From: Microbacterium sp. AZCO | GTDB lineage: Bacteria; Actinomycetota; Actinomycetes; Actinomycetales; Microbacteriaceae | Length of the DNA: 64,000 nt | Assembly: GCF_039614715.1 (NCBI RefSeq) | Contig: NZ_CP154857.1 | Span: 744,001-808,000, forward strand | Direction: 5' to 3' | Shown: positions 27,831-36,858 of the stretch, in pieces | How the letters are laid out: each line of letters starts with the position of its first letter | Numbering within the stretch: the stretch's first letter is position 1 | Made by a program: the position numbers and the translations under genes | Notes under the pieces: model-generated | Databases searched by the model: none | What the model saw: the letters and a program-made list of their open reading frames with translations, nothing else | Told to the model about the DNA's origin: nothing

Positions 27831-29197
27831 GCGGGGGTCCTTTCGCGCGGAGTGGGGAGCGGACGCGGCGGAGCGGCTGCCGGCTTCGGCTGCGGGGCGG
27901 CCGGAGATGCACCAGCCGGAGCGCCCGTCGGTGTCGGCATCTCAGTCGGGACGGCGCCCTCCGCATGCCCAGATGCGGCGTGTCCGGCGGCAGCGCCGAG
28001 CTTCGGGCCGGCGGTCGCAGCCTTGCTGATCACCTGACCGCCGATGACAACGGCTGCGGCGGGGCCGGCCGCCGCGGCGGCACCCGCGCCGCCGGCGCCT
28101 GTGGCTCCGACCCCGGAAGCTCCCGCACCGGCGGCGCCCGATGTGCTCGCGCTGGCCGCCGCACCGCCGGCGGCAGGTGCGGCGGCCGTGGCGCTCGCTC
28201 CCGAACTCTTCGAGGCGCCCGCCCCGTCCAGGATCGACTTCGCCGCCCTCCCGGTCGCCGGTGTCACCGGCACAGGAACCGGACGGTTCATCGCGCCCTT
28301 CGCCTCCTGTTCCGTGGACATCGCGTGGTACATGTCGACGCCTACGAACGAGATGAACTTGTAGGTCATGTACGGGGCGAAGGCCGCCACAAGCATGAGG
28401 ACGACTCCGGCGATCGGGTCGCTGATTGAGGCGAGGTCGAGATCGATCGGCGCGGCCGTCTGATTGACGGCGACGAGGAACAGGACGACGAGAACGAGCT
28501 TCGAGAACACGAGTGCGACGACGAACGCCACCCACTTGCCGAACCAGCCCCGTGCGGCATCCCACGAGAATCCCGCCAACGCGATCGGGGCGAACACGAT
28601 CGCGACGAGAAGCAGCGCCTTCCGGATGAGGAGTGAGAACCAGACGGTGGCAGCTGCCGCGATCGCGAGTCCGGCGAGGAAGATCGTCATGATCGCGCCC
28701 ACGCCGGGGCTGGTGATGTTGATCGCCACGAGGCCCGTCGCCATCTGGGCGATCCTGTCGCCCATCCCTTCCATCGTGTTCCCGGTCGCCTGAACGATGC
28801 CGATAGCCAGCCGATCGGTGATCTCCAGGAGCGTCGCCGTCAGCGTGATCGCGACGAACGACCCTAGGACGGACTTTCCCAGACCGATTGCGGCGCGTGA
28901 GAGAGCGGTCGGATCGCGGTGCGCCAGCCCCGTGATCAGTTGGAGGCAGAAGAACACGAGCATGACGAAGAGGGCGACGCCGAAGAGGAGGTTGTACACC
29001 TGGACGTACTGGCCACCGGTCACGTCGACAAGGGTCGTCGTGTCGAAGACCGACCAGACCGCTTGGAAGAACCATGCGGCGGCTGCGCCCAGTGTGTGGG
29101 CGAGCCAGTCGAAGGGCGCAGCGACGAGCGACACGACGCCCGAGCCGACGGTCTGGCAGACGTCGGCGATGGCCGGGATGTCACATACGCCGCCCAC
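27827..29197 (-). CDS. TrbL/VirB6-like conjugation channel membrane protein
   Basis: Polytopic membrane protein of 456 residues. The GTG at 29197 is the only reasonable start. About six to seven hydrophobic segments lie between residues 35 and 290 (for example NLLFGVALFVMLVFFCLQLI and WVAFVVALVFSKLVLVVLFL), the pattern of TrbL/VirB6 inner-membrane channel proteins. The last 150 residues are an Ala/Gly/Pro-rich, low-complexity tail, probably disordered. It is coupled to the SCO6880-like gene and follows two pilin-sized membrane genes. Confidence 0.82.
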   Translation of the reverse strand: MGGVCDIPAIADVCQTVGSGVVSLVAAPFDWLAHTLGAAAAWFFQAVWSVFDTTTLVDVTGGQYVQVYNLLFGVALFVMLVFFCLQLITGLAHRDPTALSRAAIGLGKSVLGSFVAITLTATLLEITDRLAIGIVQATGNTMEGMGDRIAQMATGLVAINITSPGVGAIMTIFLAGLAIAAAATVWFSLLIRKALLLVAIVFAPIALAGFSWDAARGWFGKWVAFVVALVFSKLVLVVLFLVAVNQTAAPIDLDLASISDPIAGVVLMLVAAFAPYMTYKFISFVGVDMYHAMSTEQEAKGAMNRPVPVPVTPATGRAAKSILDGAGASKSSGASATAAAPAAGGAAASASTSGAAGAGASGVGATGAGGAGAAAAAGPAAAVVIGGQVISKAATAGPKLGAAAGHAASGHAEGAVPTEMPTPTGAPAGASPAAPQPKPAAAPPRPLPTPRERTPA

Positions 29198-29225
29198 GCG
29201 CGCGCCCCTCGATGCACCGGCCAGC

Positions 29226-29495
29226 TCACACGGACTGGCCGACGCCCCAGAAGAAGTTCACGAGCGTGACAGAGGCGCCGCAGATGACGGCCGCACCGCA
29301 TGCGACGAGCACGCCGAGCTTGCCGCGTGACGCGAGATGGGGATTCGACGAGTTGGCGCCGTACCCCCATGCGACGGCGGCGATGATGAGGGCGAGTACG
29401 GCGAGGATGAGTCCGACGGTCATCACGGCGCCGACGATGACGCGGAGCTGTTCGATGCCGGGAAGTCCCGACCCGTTGGGTGCGATGTCAATCAC
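29226..29495 (-). CDS. Pilin-sized membrane protein (DUF6112-like), copy 2
   Basis: An 89-residue protein with two hydrophobic helices: AVMTVGLILAVLALIIAAVA and LGVLVACGAAVICGASVTLV, ending in VNFFWGVGQSV. Size and topology are those of VirB2/TrbC pilin-like subunits; I associate the sequence with DUF6112 of actinobacterial elements. It is clearly paralogous to the next gene upstream (both start with a short soluble GxGGxxxLRxIVGA-like segment and end with F-x-x-GVGQ). It precedes the TrbL-like gene. Confidence 0.78.
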   Translation of the reverse strand: MIDIAPNGSGLPGIEQLRVIVGAVMTVGLILAVLALIIAAVAWGYGANSSNPHLASRGKLGVLVACGAAVICGASVTLVNFFWGVGQSV

Positions 29496-29595
29496 GGTCG
29501 TGCTCCTTGTCTGGGCAGAAACGAACCTGCGTACAAGGTGCGTGTGGCATCCCCGCGAAGCGGCGGCGCGAACGCGGCTGCACGCGAAGGCGTGG

Positions 29596-29862
29596 CTACA
29601 GCTGCTGACCGACCCCGATGAGGAAGTTCATCCACGCCACGCCTGCGCCGGCGAGGATCGCGGCTCCGACAGCGACGAACAGGCCGGCGCGCGACCGGAT
29701 CGCCGACTGGTAGTTGCCGCTCGAGGACGAGATCGCCCACGTGACCGCGCAGATCAGGATTGCGAGCACCGCGAAGATCAGCACGTACGTGAGCAGCGCG
29801 CCGACGATCGCACGAAGGTCGTCCGCGCCTCCGACGGCACCGAAGTCCGGGAAGATGTCCAT
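29596..29862 (-). CDS. Pilin-sized membrane protein (DUF6112-like), copy 1
   Basis: An 88-residue protein from the ATG at 29862. The layout is LRAIVGALLTYVLIFAVLAI, a short polar loop (SSSSGNYQSAIRSRAG), then LFVAVGAAILAGAGVAWMNF and terminal LIGVGQQL. Same length and topology as copy 2, so a tandem duplication is likely. A predicted role is a mating-channel or pilus subunit. The ATG lies 4 bp after the stop of the peptidase gene. Confidence 0.78.
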   Translation of the reverse strand: MDIFPDFGAVGGADDLRAIVGALLTYVLIFAVLAILICAVTWAISSSSGNYQSAIRSRAGLFVAVGAAILAGAGVAWMNFLIGVGQQL

Positions 29863-29866
29863 CCGG

Positions 29867-31051
29867 TCACCCCGCCGCGCTGAGGCAGGCGGACTTGCCA
29901 GCGGTCGCAGCATCCAATCCCGCGGCGCCATGCTCGGCGAGCCACGCCTCGGCGTCCACTGGTGGCTCGAACGACCCACCCGGTCGGATCTCGAAGTGCA
30001 GATGAGCGCCCTGCGACTTCCCCGAAGCGCCGACATCGCCGATGTGCTGGCCCGCGGTTACACGCTCGCCGACGGACACGTGGATGCCGGACTCCCACAT
30101 ATGCGCGTAGGCAGATGCCACGCGCCCGCCGCTGACCGTGTGCTCGATGACGATCAGCTGCCCGTACAGCCCGTAGGGTCCTGCCCACGCCACCACACCG
30201 TCCGCGACCGCGAGGATCGGCGTCCCATCGGCAGCGGCGAAGTCAGTGCCCGCGTGGAATGCCCGAAGTCCGGTCATGGTGTCGTCGCGCCACCCGAAGC
30301 CACTGGTTCGGACCCAGGTTCCGGTCGGCAGAGGGAGAACCACGCTCGTCGTCTCGGGGACGTTGTCGAGCGGCGCAGCAATGTGGTTTGCGGGCAGCGC
30401 AGGCTTGGTCAGCGCCGCGATGATGGCTTCTGCGACAGGTTGATAGTTCTGATAACGGTCGGGGAAGGCCGAGCGTTCGACGGCCTGTGCAGCGGATCCG
30501 GGGTCTGCTGTCTGCCACCCCGCGATGTCGAGGAGTCCCGCCGGCGACGGGTAGTTGGGTCCCTTGGGGCCACCGAAGAACGCGCGTACTTGGTACGTCG
30601 GGTCCATGAGCTCCGCTACGGTGCCCCACCCTGAGGTGGGCCGCATCTGGAAGAGGCCGAGGGAGTCGTGGTCGCTCCCGATGCCGTCGTTGGGCATGTC
30701 GAGGGATGCGGGATGCACGGCGTTTGCCAGCATTCTCAGGGTCGACTCCGTCAGTGCCGCCATCAATCCGATGAGCACGCCCTGCCGCCCAACGCCCTCG
30801 ATTCCGCTGCCGACGGTGATGATCGTCGCTGCGTGGGTGAGCTGTGCGCGGTGAAGGGTCACGGACGCGCCGTCGCTCATGACTGCCGTTACCTTCTCGG
30901 GTACCTCGGACACGACCAGCTGGCCGGATGTCTGGCACGCGGCAAGGGCGGGGGAGAGGAAGACTGGGACCGCAAGGATCCCCGCGAAGGGGAGCACGAG
31001 CAGCGCCAGCGCCAGGAAGATGATGAGCTTCTTCATGTTCGGCGCCGTCAT
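29867..31051 (-). CDS. Secreted lysozyme-like / M23 peptidase cell-wall hydrolase
   Basis: Opens the peptidoglycan for the mating channel (VirB1-like role, inferred). 394 residues. An N-terminal signal or anchor (residues 7-35) is followed by a lysozyme-like domain with ALTESTLRMLANA (likely catalytic Glu102) and SLGLFQMRPTSGWG. The C-terminal M23 domain has FHAGTDFAAADGTPI (His and Asp zinc ligands) and AHLHFEIRPGG (HxH). Both active sites look intact. Its ATG overlaps the stop of the next upstream gene by 4 bp. The two-domain arrangement is usual in Gram-positive conjugative elements. Confidence 0.9.
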   Translation of the reverse strand: MTAPNMKKLIIFLALALLVLPFAGILAVPVFLSPALAACQTSGQLVVSEVPEKVTAVMSDGASVTLHRAQLTHAATIITVGSGIEGVGRQGVLIGLMAALTESTLRMLANAVHPASLDMPNDGIGSDHDSLGLFQMRPTSGWGTVAELMDPTYQVRAFFGGPKGPNYPSPAGLLDIAGWQTADPGSAAQAVERSAFPDRYQNYQPVAEAIIAALTKPALPANHIAAPLDNVPETTSVVLPLPTGTWVRTSGFGWRDDTMTGLRAFHAGTDFAAADGTPILAVADGVVAWAGPYGLYGQLIVIEHTVSGGRVASAYAHMWESGIHVSVGERVTAGQHIGDVGASGKSQGAHLHFEIRPGGSFEPPVDAEAWLAEHGAAGLDAATAGKSACLSAAG

Positions 31052-31728
31052 CGCAGCGGGTTGTCAACCTCGGACAGCCGGAGCAGATGGCATTCGTCGA
31101 AACTGGGCTCGCAGGCGATGAAGAGCGTGAACGCGATCGGTCGGGACGTCTCCTGCGCATCGGTCCCGACGACACCCGCCCGATGGCGCGTCCCTGAGAT
31201 CGTGTATGCGATCGTGCCAGCCAGAAGGTCGCCCTCGGCGGCCTGACTGAGCGCGTCGTCCCAGGATGCCGGGACGAACACGCCGTCGATCGTCAACCAC
31301 TGGCGCGTTCCATAGGTGCGCAGCTGTGCCCAGGCGTCCGCTGTCGGGTAATAGGTGCGCACGTCGGACGCGAGCGCGGCAGTCTCGTATCCGGACGGGT
31401 CGCCGGCGTCAACGATGACCTGTGCGTAGTCGGTCATCTCGAACGCGGTGGTGTCCCAGGTCATCAGTGCGTCGGCGGCGTCGCGTGCGAATCTCTCGCC
31501 ATCGGCGGTGGAGAGAATCGCGCGGAGCGTGCTGCCCGAGGGTGACGGTGTCGGCACGTCGGGTGCAGACACCGGAGTTGTCGGGTCGATCGTGGGGGAG
31601 GCGGCGTCAGGGGAGGGGGCAAGGACAAGGCCGTAGAGTCCGACTCCGACCACTGCAGCGACCACGCCGAGGGTCACCGCGAGCAGGACTACGAGGCGTC
31701 GGCGATGTGGACGTTGTGTGATTGTCAT
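31048..31728 (-). CDS. Membrane-anchored transfer protein, possible VirB8/TcpC-like fold
   Basis: A 226-residue protein from the ATG at 31728. A single N-terminal transmembrane helix (VVLLAVTLGVVAAVVGVGLYGLVL) is followed by a Pro/Ser/Thr-rich stalk and an extracytoplasmic domain (ARDAADALMTWDTTAFEMTD, then VPASWDDALSQAAEGDLLAG). Topology and size fit the NTF2-like VirB8/TcpC class of channel proteins, but no diagnostic motif is seen. Neighbours are ParB-like (1-bp overlap) and the cell-wall hydrolase. Confidence 0.65.
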   Translation of the reverse strand: MTITQRPHRRRLVVLLAVTLGVVAAVVGVGLYGLVLAPSPDAASPTIDPTTPVSAPDVPTPSPSGSTLRAILSTADGERFARDAADALMTWDTTAFEMTDYAQVIVDAGDPSGYETAALASDVRTYYPTADAWAQLRTYGTRQWLTIDGVFVPASWDDALSQAAEGDLLAGTIAYTISGTRHRAGVVGTDAQETSRPIAFTLFIACEPSFDECHLLRLSEVDNPLR

Positions 31729-32735
31729 CACGCGATCTCCCGTCCGAGCTGAGTGCGTGCGCTGCGCAATTGAGCGAAGAACTCGACGGTGTATGCGAGG
31801 GTCCCCTCGAACTGCGCGAGCTGCTCGTCGGTCAGCTCTGTGGCGACGGCGGCAACGTCGAAGTGGGTCCACCACTGGTCGAGGTCCTCCCATACGCGCA
31901 CGAAGGCGCGGACCGGGAAGACATGCGCTGACGTCGTTCGGGTCTTGCGTACATTGCGGCCACGCTTGGCTTCTTTGACTCTCGCGAGCGCTGCGCTCGC
32001 CAGCTGCTCGAGTTCGTCGGGAGGGTCGAAATCTTCGGGTGCTTCGAAATCCTCGATCGTTCGGGGCGCCGGACGTATGACCTCCCGGATCCGAGCGTGG
32101 GCGGCAGCGACGCTGCCGCCATCATCGATGAGCCGCAACTCTGCGACCGCCATCTCCCTCAGCGCGGGGTCGGTCACCGGGCTGGCAACGAGCCGCTGAA
32201 GTTCTGCGATGCGATCGAGTGTCGTGTAGGAAGCCTTGCCCGTCACCATCAAAGCTGCCTGTGTACGGCTCTTCCCCGGCTTGAATTGCGGTGGTGCCAC
32301 GGTGGCACCACCGTGGTTTTCGCTCGGATCGCCCAGCCGGCTGAACTGTGTCGCCGTCTGTCGCCGCTGCGCATCCTCAGTGATGTACTCCTTCAACTCC
32401 GTGTAGAGCGTCGTCGCCTCCGTGGGGGTGAGCGGCTTGTGGAGCACGTTCTCCGCCTGCTCGGCGAGCAACTCGGCGAGTCGATCAGAGATCCCGGACC
32501 TCACCCAGACCTTGATGGTCTTTTCGCCGAGACGCTTGAGCGCTTCGAGTCGGCGCGCGCCGCAGACCAGGATGCCCTCGGGCGTCACAGTGACGGGTTG
32601 CAGGAGTCCGTCGCGCGTGATCGACGCGGCGAGTTCGTCGATGTCGCCGTACTCCCGGCGGTGGCGATTCCCGACGATGATCGATGAGATCGATCGTTCG
32701 AGCTCGATGTGGCCGATCCTCGCGCTCACAGTCAC
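31728..32735 (-). CDS. ParB/sulfiredoxin-fold DNA-binding protein
   Basis: 335 residues from the GTG at 32735, which overlaps the previous stop (GTGA). The N-terminal ParB-like nuclease/CTPase fold is clear: VGNRHRREYGDIDELAASI, then GLLQPVTVTPEGILVCGARR and LEALKRLGEKTIKVW (residues 21-77). The middle holds a helical KorB-like region with a possible helix-turn-helix. Probably maintains the excised element or regulates transfer genes. No parA partner is in the element; the only ParA in the window is chromosomal. Confidence 0.85.
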   Translation of the reverse strand: MTVSARIGHIELERSISSIIVGNRHRREYGDIDELAASITRDGLLQPVTVTPEGILVCGARRLEALKRLGEKTIKVWVRSGISDRLAELLAEQAENVLHKPLTPTEATTLYTELKEYITEDAQRRQTATQFSRLGDPSENHGGATVAPPQFKPGKSRTQAALMVTGKASYTTLDRIAELQRLVASPVTDPALREMAVAELRLIDDGGSVAAAHARIREVIRPAPRTIEDFEAPEDFDPPDELEQLASAALARVKEAKRGRNVRKTRTTSAHVFPVRAFVRVWEDLDQWWTHFDVAAVATELTDEQLAQFEGTLAYTVEFFAQLRSARTQLGREIA

Positions 32736-33625
32736 TGCCTCGCGTTCTCGACAGGGGCGGAGAGACTGACGGCGAGGACGAGGTCATCGTCCGTCAAAAG
32801 TGACCGGAGGGGCTCGCCGATGAGGAGCCGGAGCAGGATGCCGCGGCCCGCAGTGGTGCGGGCGACCTCGGGCTCGGGGTTCCCGAGCACGGCGCGAAGC
32901 AGCCCGTTCCACGACGTCGAGGACAGGTCGAGGAGGGTCCTGCCGTGGACATCGCGCCGGAGTGACTCCCAAGCGGTCGCGCGGGAAGACACCTCGCTGA
33001 GGCGCGCGCAGATGTACTCCATCGCGGTGCGGGCACATGTGCGTGGCCAGCCGAGCAGGGTCAGGAACGCGATCGCACTCTCGACGGCCTCGACGATGCC
33101 GGTCCCTTCGGGCGTATCCTCCGCATCGTCATCGTCCCCGATGGACTGCACACGCAGCGCCGGGTGGTAGTCACTGAGCGGGTTCTCCCGATCGCTGAAC
33201 CGCTCGGGGTCATGGAACGTGGAGAACTCGGGCCGACGCGCCTGATAGACCGAGCACAGCAGACCGTTCGCCCGCTCCTCAGCGATCATCGTCACCTGTA
33301 CAGCGCGCGTCACGACCGCCCACGGGTCATCCGCGTTCCGGACCGCAGCCGAGCGCATGGCATCGAATGCGGCGGACCCGGCATCCCATGGGTCGAGTCC
33401 ATGCTTGCGTGCCAGCCTCGCGTACCGCTTGACCACGTGCGCCATGAGTGCCGCCGCTTCCCGGTCATGGCGCCACGCGCCGTGGTCCCTCGCGGCGAGG
33501 CGTTCCAGAAGCGCGCGAAGCCCCTCCGAGCTCTCGAACTCATTGCGCTCGAGCATCGGGTCATCGCCGTCCTCCACGGCGGGTGAGGATGCGTCTGCAG
33601 TTGACCATGAACGCTGGCTGGCCAT
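32732..33625 (-). CDS. Transfer-operon protein of unknown function, 297 residues
   Basis: The ATG at 33625 is chosen over upstream starts that would encode Arg/Pro-rich shadow sequence. The protein is soluble and helical: LMAHVVKRYARLARKHGLDP, then DAGSAAFDAMRSAAVRNADD and AIAFLTLLGWPRTCARTAME. It looks like the large actinobacterial element family of uncharacterised proteins next to ParB. No catalytic motif. The stop overlaps the ParB-like GTG. Confidence 0.65.
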   Translation of the reverse strand: MASQRSWSTADASSPAVEDGDDPMLERNEFESSEGLRALLERLAARDHGAWRHDREAAALMAHVVKRYARLARKHGLDPWDAGSAAFDAMRSAAVRNADDPWAVVTRAVQVTMIAEERANGLLCSVYQARRPEFSTFHDPERFSDRENPLSDYHPALRVQSIGDDDDAEDTPEGTGIVEAVESAIAFLTLLGWPRTCARTAMEYICARLSEVSSRATAWESLRRDVHGRTLLDLSSTSWNGLLRAVLGNPEPEVARTTAGRGILLRLLIGEPLRSLLTDDDLVLAVSLSAPVENARQ

Positions 33626-33635
33626 GACAACCCCG

Positions 33636-34052
33636 CTACCGACCGATCCCGGAGCGCCGGACTGCGCCATGCACATGGCGCCCGCTGCCGAACGCGGTGA
33701 CGGGTGGCAGGTGAAGTGCCCGGTCGCGAATGGCGCGTCGTGTCGCCGCAACCCCCTGGTTGGGCACGGCGCGGGCGCGGCGCGCGATGGATGCCTCGAG
33801 GTCGATGCCCTGTCCGGCGACACGACCGGTGATCACCGGCACGAGTTCCGTCGGCCGCATCCAGACGACCTCGCTGCGCACTCGCTCGGTACCTGACAGG
33901 CTGAGGGGCTGACGCTCGAGCGAAGGATCGCCGTGCCGCGCGAACTCGGACACCTCGTCACCGGTCGCCCGGTCAGCGCGATCGGGTTGGCCAGACGACG
34001 CGTTCGAGCGGTTGTTCATCTCTGCATGCTCGTCTCGGTCGAACTCATTCAT
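33636..34052 (-). CDS. Small basic protein of unknown function
   Basis: 138 residues from the ATG at 34052, which overlaps the upstream stop by 4 bp. A polar, Asn/Arg/Asp-rich N-terminus is followed by a better ordered segment (VVWMRPTELVPVITGRVAGQ, then GIDLEASIARRARAVPNQ). No named family recognised. It belongs to the leftward transfer operon. Confidence 0.55.
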   Translation of the reverse strand: MNEFDRDEHAEMNNRSNASSGQPDRADRATGDEVSEFARHGDPSLERQPLSLSGTERVRSEVVWMRPTELVPVITGRVAGQGIDLEASIARRARAVPNQGVAATRRAIRDRALHLPPVTAFGSGRHVHGAVRRSGIGR

Positions 34053-34705
34053 GGCGTGGCCCCTTTCTGTAGGTCAGGTGTGCCGAGCGTCCCCGCGAAC
34101 CATCGGCCGACTGTCGACGGGTGGACTCCCGTGGCGCTCGCAATCTCTCTGTTCGACATCCCGCGCTGACGCATCAGCGCCGCGATGTCTCTACGGGCAC
34201 CCTTCTCCGGAACATCCGGGTGCGGGTGGAGCTGCACGAGTTCTGTGGATGGCCCTCGCACGGCGGATGCTGTGGAGGAGTGAGGAACCCCGAATCTCTG
34301 GGTGAGCACGACGGTGAGGTGCGTGATCGCAAGCAGGACCAGCGGCGGTACCGCCGCGACGGATGCAGCGAGCACCGGTGGAACGTCAGCGTCGGCGGCG
34401 ACGACGGCGTGGATCGCATTCGCGGCGACGGAGACCGCGGCGCCCGCGATCAGGAGCATCCACGGGTACCAGGCCTCCCGGCCACCTGCGAGCGCGACGA
34501 CAGAGACCGTCCCCACGACGATGATCCCGTCGACGATCAGCGGCCATGCCCAGGCTTGATTGCGGGCGATGCCTGACCGATGTGCAAGATCGGCGAGGGC
34601 GGTGAAAGACAGCCAGAAGGCACCGATCGCGATGAAGACGGTGCCTGCCACCGCCGTCCACACTGCGAGGCGCCCCGATCGCATCTGCGTTGGGTCGAAG
34701 GTCAT
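34049..34705 (-). CDS. DUF2637-type membrane protein with C-terminal helix-turn-helix
   Basis: 218 residues. Four hydrophobic helices (residues 15-145) match the DUF2637 layout, including SGIARNQAWAWPLIVDGIIV. The C-terminus carries a DNA-binding unit (MRQRGMSNREIASATGVHPS, then TVGRWFAG) typical of this family's spread-related (SpdA-like) members. Such proteins are common on actinobacterial plasmids and integrative elements. A role in intramycelial spread is known only for some Streptomyces plasmids, so here it is unassigned. It overlaps both neighbours by 4 bp. Confidence 0.8.
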   Translation of the reverse strand: MTFDPTQMRSGRLAVWTAVAGTVFIAIGAFWLSFTALADLAHRSGIARNQAWAWPLIVDGIIVVGTVSVVALAGGREAWYPWMLLIAGAAVSVAANAIHAVVAADADVPPVLAASVAAVPPLVLLAITHLTVVLTQRFGVPHSSTASAVRGPSTELVQLHPHPDVPEKGARRDIAALMRQRGMSNREIASATGVHPSTVGRWFAGTLGTPDLQKGATP

Positions 34706-35583
34706 GAGATCACGCGTCCCTTCATCGACGGGCTAGTTGCGCGGGCGCGAAAGGGTGGTGTCGCCCTCACCATCGTTCGGTACGCGGATCGGATGGTTGT
34801 GAGGATCTCTGCCTCTCGAAGCCCGACGCGCACCGCGGCCGGGCCGAGAACAGCTCGAGCGTTGTCATCGGGCAGGCCGTTCTCCGCCAGGCGGCACGCC
34901 GCCCAGTAGAGCGCTCGGTTGCGCTCGCCCTCCATCCGTGTGGCAAGCCAGCCGGCGATCCGGTCTACGTCGACATCCCGATGGGCGGTGGTGGCGGTGC
35001 TCCTTGAGGGTGCCGGCCGGGGGTCGAGAAACTGCCGAAGGGCGACCGCGTCGAGCGGCACGGCGCCTGGGCGCCCCACGCCGATCAGCTCGTAGCTCGA
35101 TCCGTTGCCTTCGAACACCACCCGCGACGGTGGGACGATCACATAACCGCCCTCGCCGCGGAAATCGATGCCACACCTTGATGCTTGCCACGACGGCTGA
35201 GGTTTCTTCGGGTCGGCGGGGTAGTAGGCATGCATGCCGCCGGACGCTGTCTTCACCAGAACCTGCCAGCGGTCGACCAGACCCTCCCGGCGGGCGAGTT
35301 CGAAGGGACCGAATCCGCGCACCCGACCGTGCACATCGATGTCGACGACCTCGATTCCGGAGCGGGAGCCGGTCGGCATCCCGATGTTCGAGTCGGGCCA
35401 TCGCGCCCACCACCGTCTGATCTGCTTGATATCTGAGGTCGCGTCGCGGAAGCCGTGTTGCGTCAGCGGGCGCTTCTCAGCGGCCTTGCACGGAAAGATC
35501 GGGATTCCGGACTGAGCGAAGCGTGCCGCTCCTTCGCTCGGTGAAAGACCGAGCACGGATGCAAGCAGCGCTGCGGTGTCCAT
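34702..35583 (-). CDS. Bifunctional primase/polymerase (prim-pol) N-terminal domain protein
   Basis: 293 residues. The prim-pol domain occupies residues 15-190: GIPIFPCKAAEKRPLTQHGF, RWWARWPDSNIGMPTGSRSG, the metal-binding IEVVDIDVHG and GGYVIVPPSRVV are all characteristic. The C-terminal 80 residues are helical and lack a helicase domain. Likely primes synthesis on the transferred strand or during element replication. It overlaps the ArdC-like gene by 1 bp and the DUF2637 gene by 4 bp. Confidence 0.87.
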   Translation of the reverse strand: MDTAALLASVLGLSPSEGAARFAQSGIPIFPCKAAEKRPLTQHGFRDATSDIKQIRRWWARWPDSNIGMPTGSRSGIEVVDIDVHGRVRGFGPFELARREGLVDRWQVLVKTASGGMHAYYPADPKKPQPSWQASRCGIDFRGEGGYVIVPPSRVVFEGNGSSYELIGVGRPGAVPLDAVALRQFLDPRPAPSRSTATTAHRDVDVDRIAGWLATRMEGERNRALYWAACRLAENGLPDDNARAVLGPAAVRVGLREAEILTTIRSAYRTMVRATPPFRARATSPSMKGRVIS

Positions 35584-36665
35584 CAGAGCACCGGCCGGGC
35601 AGTCGCGGAGCGGGAGGGGTGCCGCCGATCGGAGCCGCTGAGGCTGGTGTCATCGACCCGATCCCAGGGACGCACTGTCGTCGACTCTCTCGACAGCCCC
35701 GGCGGATCACCTGCGCCCACCTGAGCCGTATGCAGCTGCGAGAGAATCGCGACCGCAGTCGACCGCACACGTTCACCTGTCGCCTGGACGACCTCGACCG
35801 GCGTCTTCCCGTCGACAGAGGTAGCCCACGTCGAGACGTACGGGATTGTGTAGCTCGACGTGTCGAGCCCGTGCGCCGCGCCGATCATTAGCGCGACCGA
35901 CTCGGCCTCGACCTCGCCGATTCCCCGATGCAGGGATGCCTCGGGATGATCAGGACCGTGGAGCTCCACGTGAGCGAGTTCGTGCGCGAGCGTCTTCACA
36001 CGCGCGGCAGGATCGATGTCGCCCCGGACGGCGACGCTGCGCGTGAGGTAGTCGGTCATGCCGTTCGCTCCTCCCAGGTCCCGATCACTGTCGACAAGGC
36101 GCAACGAGTAGCCCTTTGCGCGCACGAGCGTCGCGAGGCCGTCCCACATCCCCGGCGGCGCCTCACCCTCCAGCAGCTGCGGCCGAGGTTCCTCCGGGAT
36201 CGCTTCACCGCTGGTCTGCGAGGCATCCCAGACATATGCCGGACGCACGCCGACCAAGCGCGACTGCACTGCCTCGCCTCGCTGAGGCGCCTCGCGGGGC
36301 GCGAGCCGACGCCACGACTCGGCGATCTGCGGAGTACGCGAAGCGAACCGGCGGACGACGGGCGCGAAGATCATATAGCCGGGCTGTCCGCGATCGACGG
36401 AACGCCCCAGCGTCAGCCACTGCCGGAAGCCGGCGACGTATGTCGGCGTCGGGGCGGAGACCCTGCCCTGCTCGAACGCTGCTGCGTGCTGCATCCAGAT
36501 GAGCAGGGTGTTGTTGAACGACCGAGAGCGGAACCGGGCCGCAAACGCGAGAGCGCGGTTCCAGTCGTCGCCCGTCACAAGGTCGGCTACCGCATCAGCG
36601 AGCTGAGCGTGGAGCCGCTCGAGCTTTGCCGCTGTGACAGCATCGCCGGATCGTTGGTGAGCCAT
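35583..36665 (-). CDS. ArdC-like antirestriction protein with zinc metallopeptidase motif
   Basis: 360 residues and first gene of the long leftward operon. The N-terminal ssDNA-binding ArdC domain is visible (FAARFRSRSFNNTLLIWMQH, then TYVAGFRQWLTLGRSVDRGQ). The C-terminal zincin domain has KTLAHELAHVELHGPD (HExxH near residue 230) and a downstream EVEAESVALMI that supplies the third ligand. ArdC-type proteins protect incoming single-stranded DNA from restriction early in conjugation. As the first gene it would be made first after transfer. Its promoter must lie in 36666-36858. Confidence 0.87.
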   Translation of the reverse strand: MAHQRSGDAVTAAKLERLHAQLADAVADLVTGDDWNRALAFAARFRSRSFNNTLLIWMQHAAAFEQGRVSAPTPTYVAGFRQWLTLGRSVDRGQPGYMIFAPVVRRFASRTPQIAESWRRLAPREAPQRGEAVQSRLVGVRPAYVWDASQTSGEAIPEEPRPQLLEGEAPPGMWDGLATLVRAKGYSLRLVDSDRDLGGANGMTDYLTRSVAVRGDIDPAARVKTLAHELAHVELHGPDHPEASLHRGIGEVEAESVALMIGAAHGLDTSSYTIPYVSTWATSVDGKTPVEVVQATGERVRSTAVAILSQLHTAQVGAGDPPGLSRESTTVRPWDRVDDTSLSGSDRRHPSRSATARPVL

Positions 36666-36858
36666 GGTACGTCCCCTTCTTCGTAGCCGCGTGCGGCGGC
36701 CTCAACAGCAGAGGTACGTCTCGACTCACCGTCGGGGTCGTCAGCGTGTCGGCGGCAAACGGGGGAGCGCGCGAGACTCGTGTGCGTACATAGGTGTAAC
36801 CTACGCTTGATGTGCTGAATTAGATAGCAAACGAACACGATGTGCCTAGCGATAGCCT
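36666..36858. promoter_or_regulatory. Divergent control region between transfer operon and repressor operon
   Basis: A 193-bp gap between the ArdC-like and XRE genes, locally AT-richer than its surroundings. It contains a TAGGT-GTA-ACCTA inverted repeat at 36791-36803, flanked by GCGTA and TACGC, and a TAGCCT -10-like box at 36853-36858 for the rightward gene. By analogy with ImmR-type repressors it is the likely operator region controlling transfer genes; binding is inferred. Confidence 0.5.

Noticed and set aside
32732..33823. Longer form of the 297-residue transfer protein starting at 33823
   Set aside because: The extra 66 residues are Arg/Pro/Ser-rich and overlap the next gene's coding sequence heavily.
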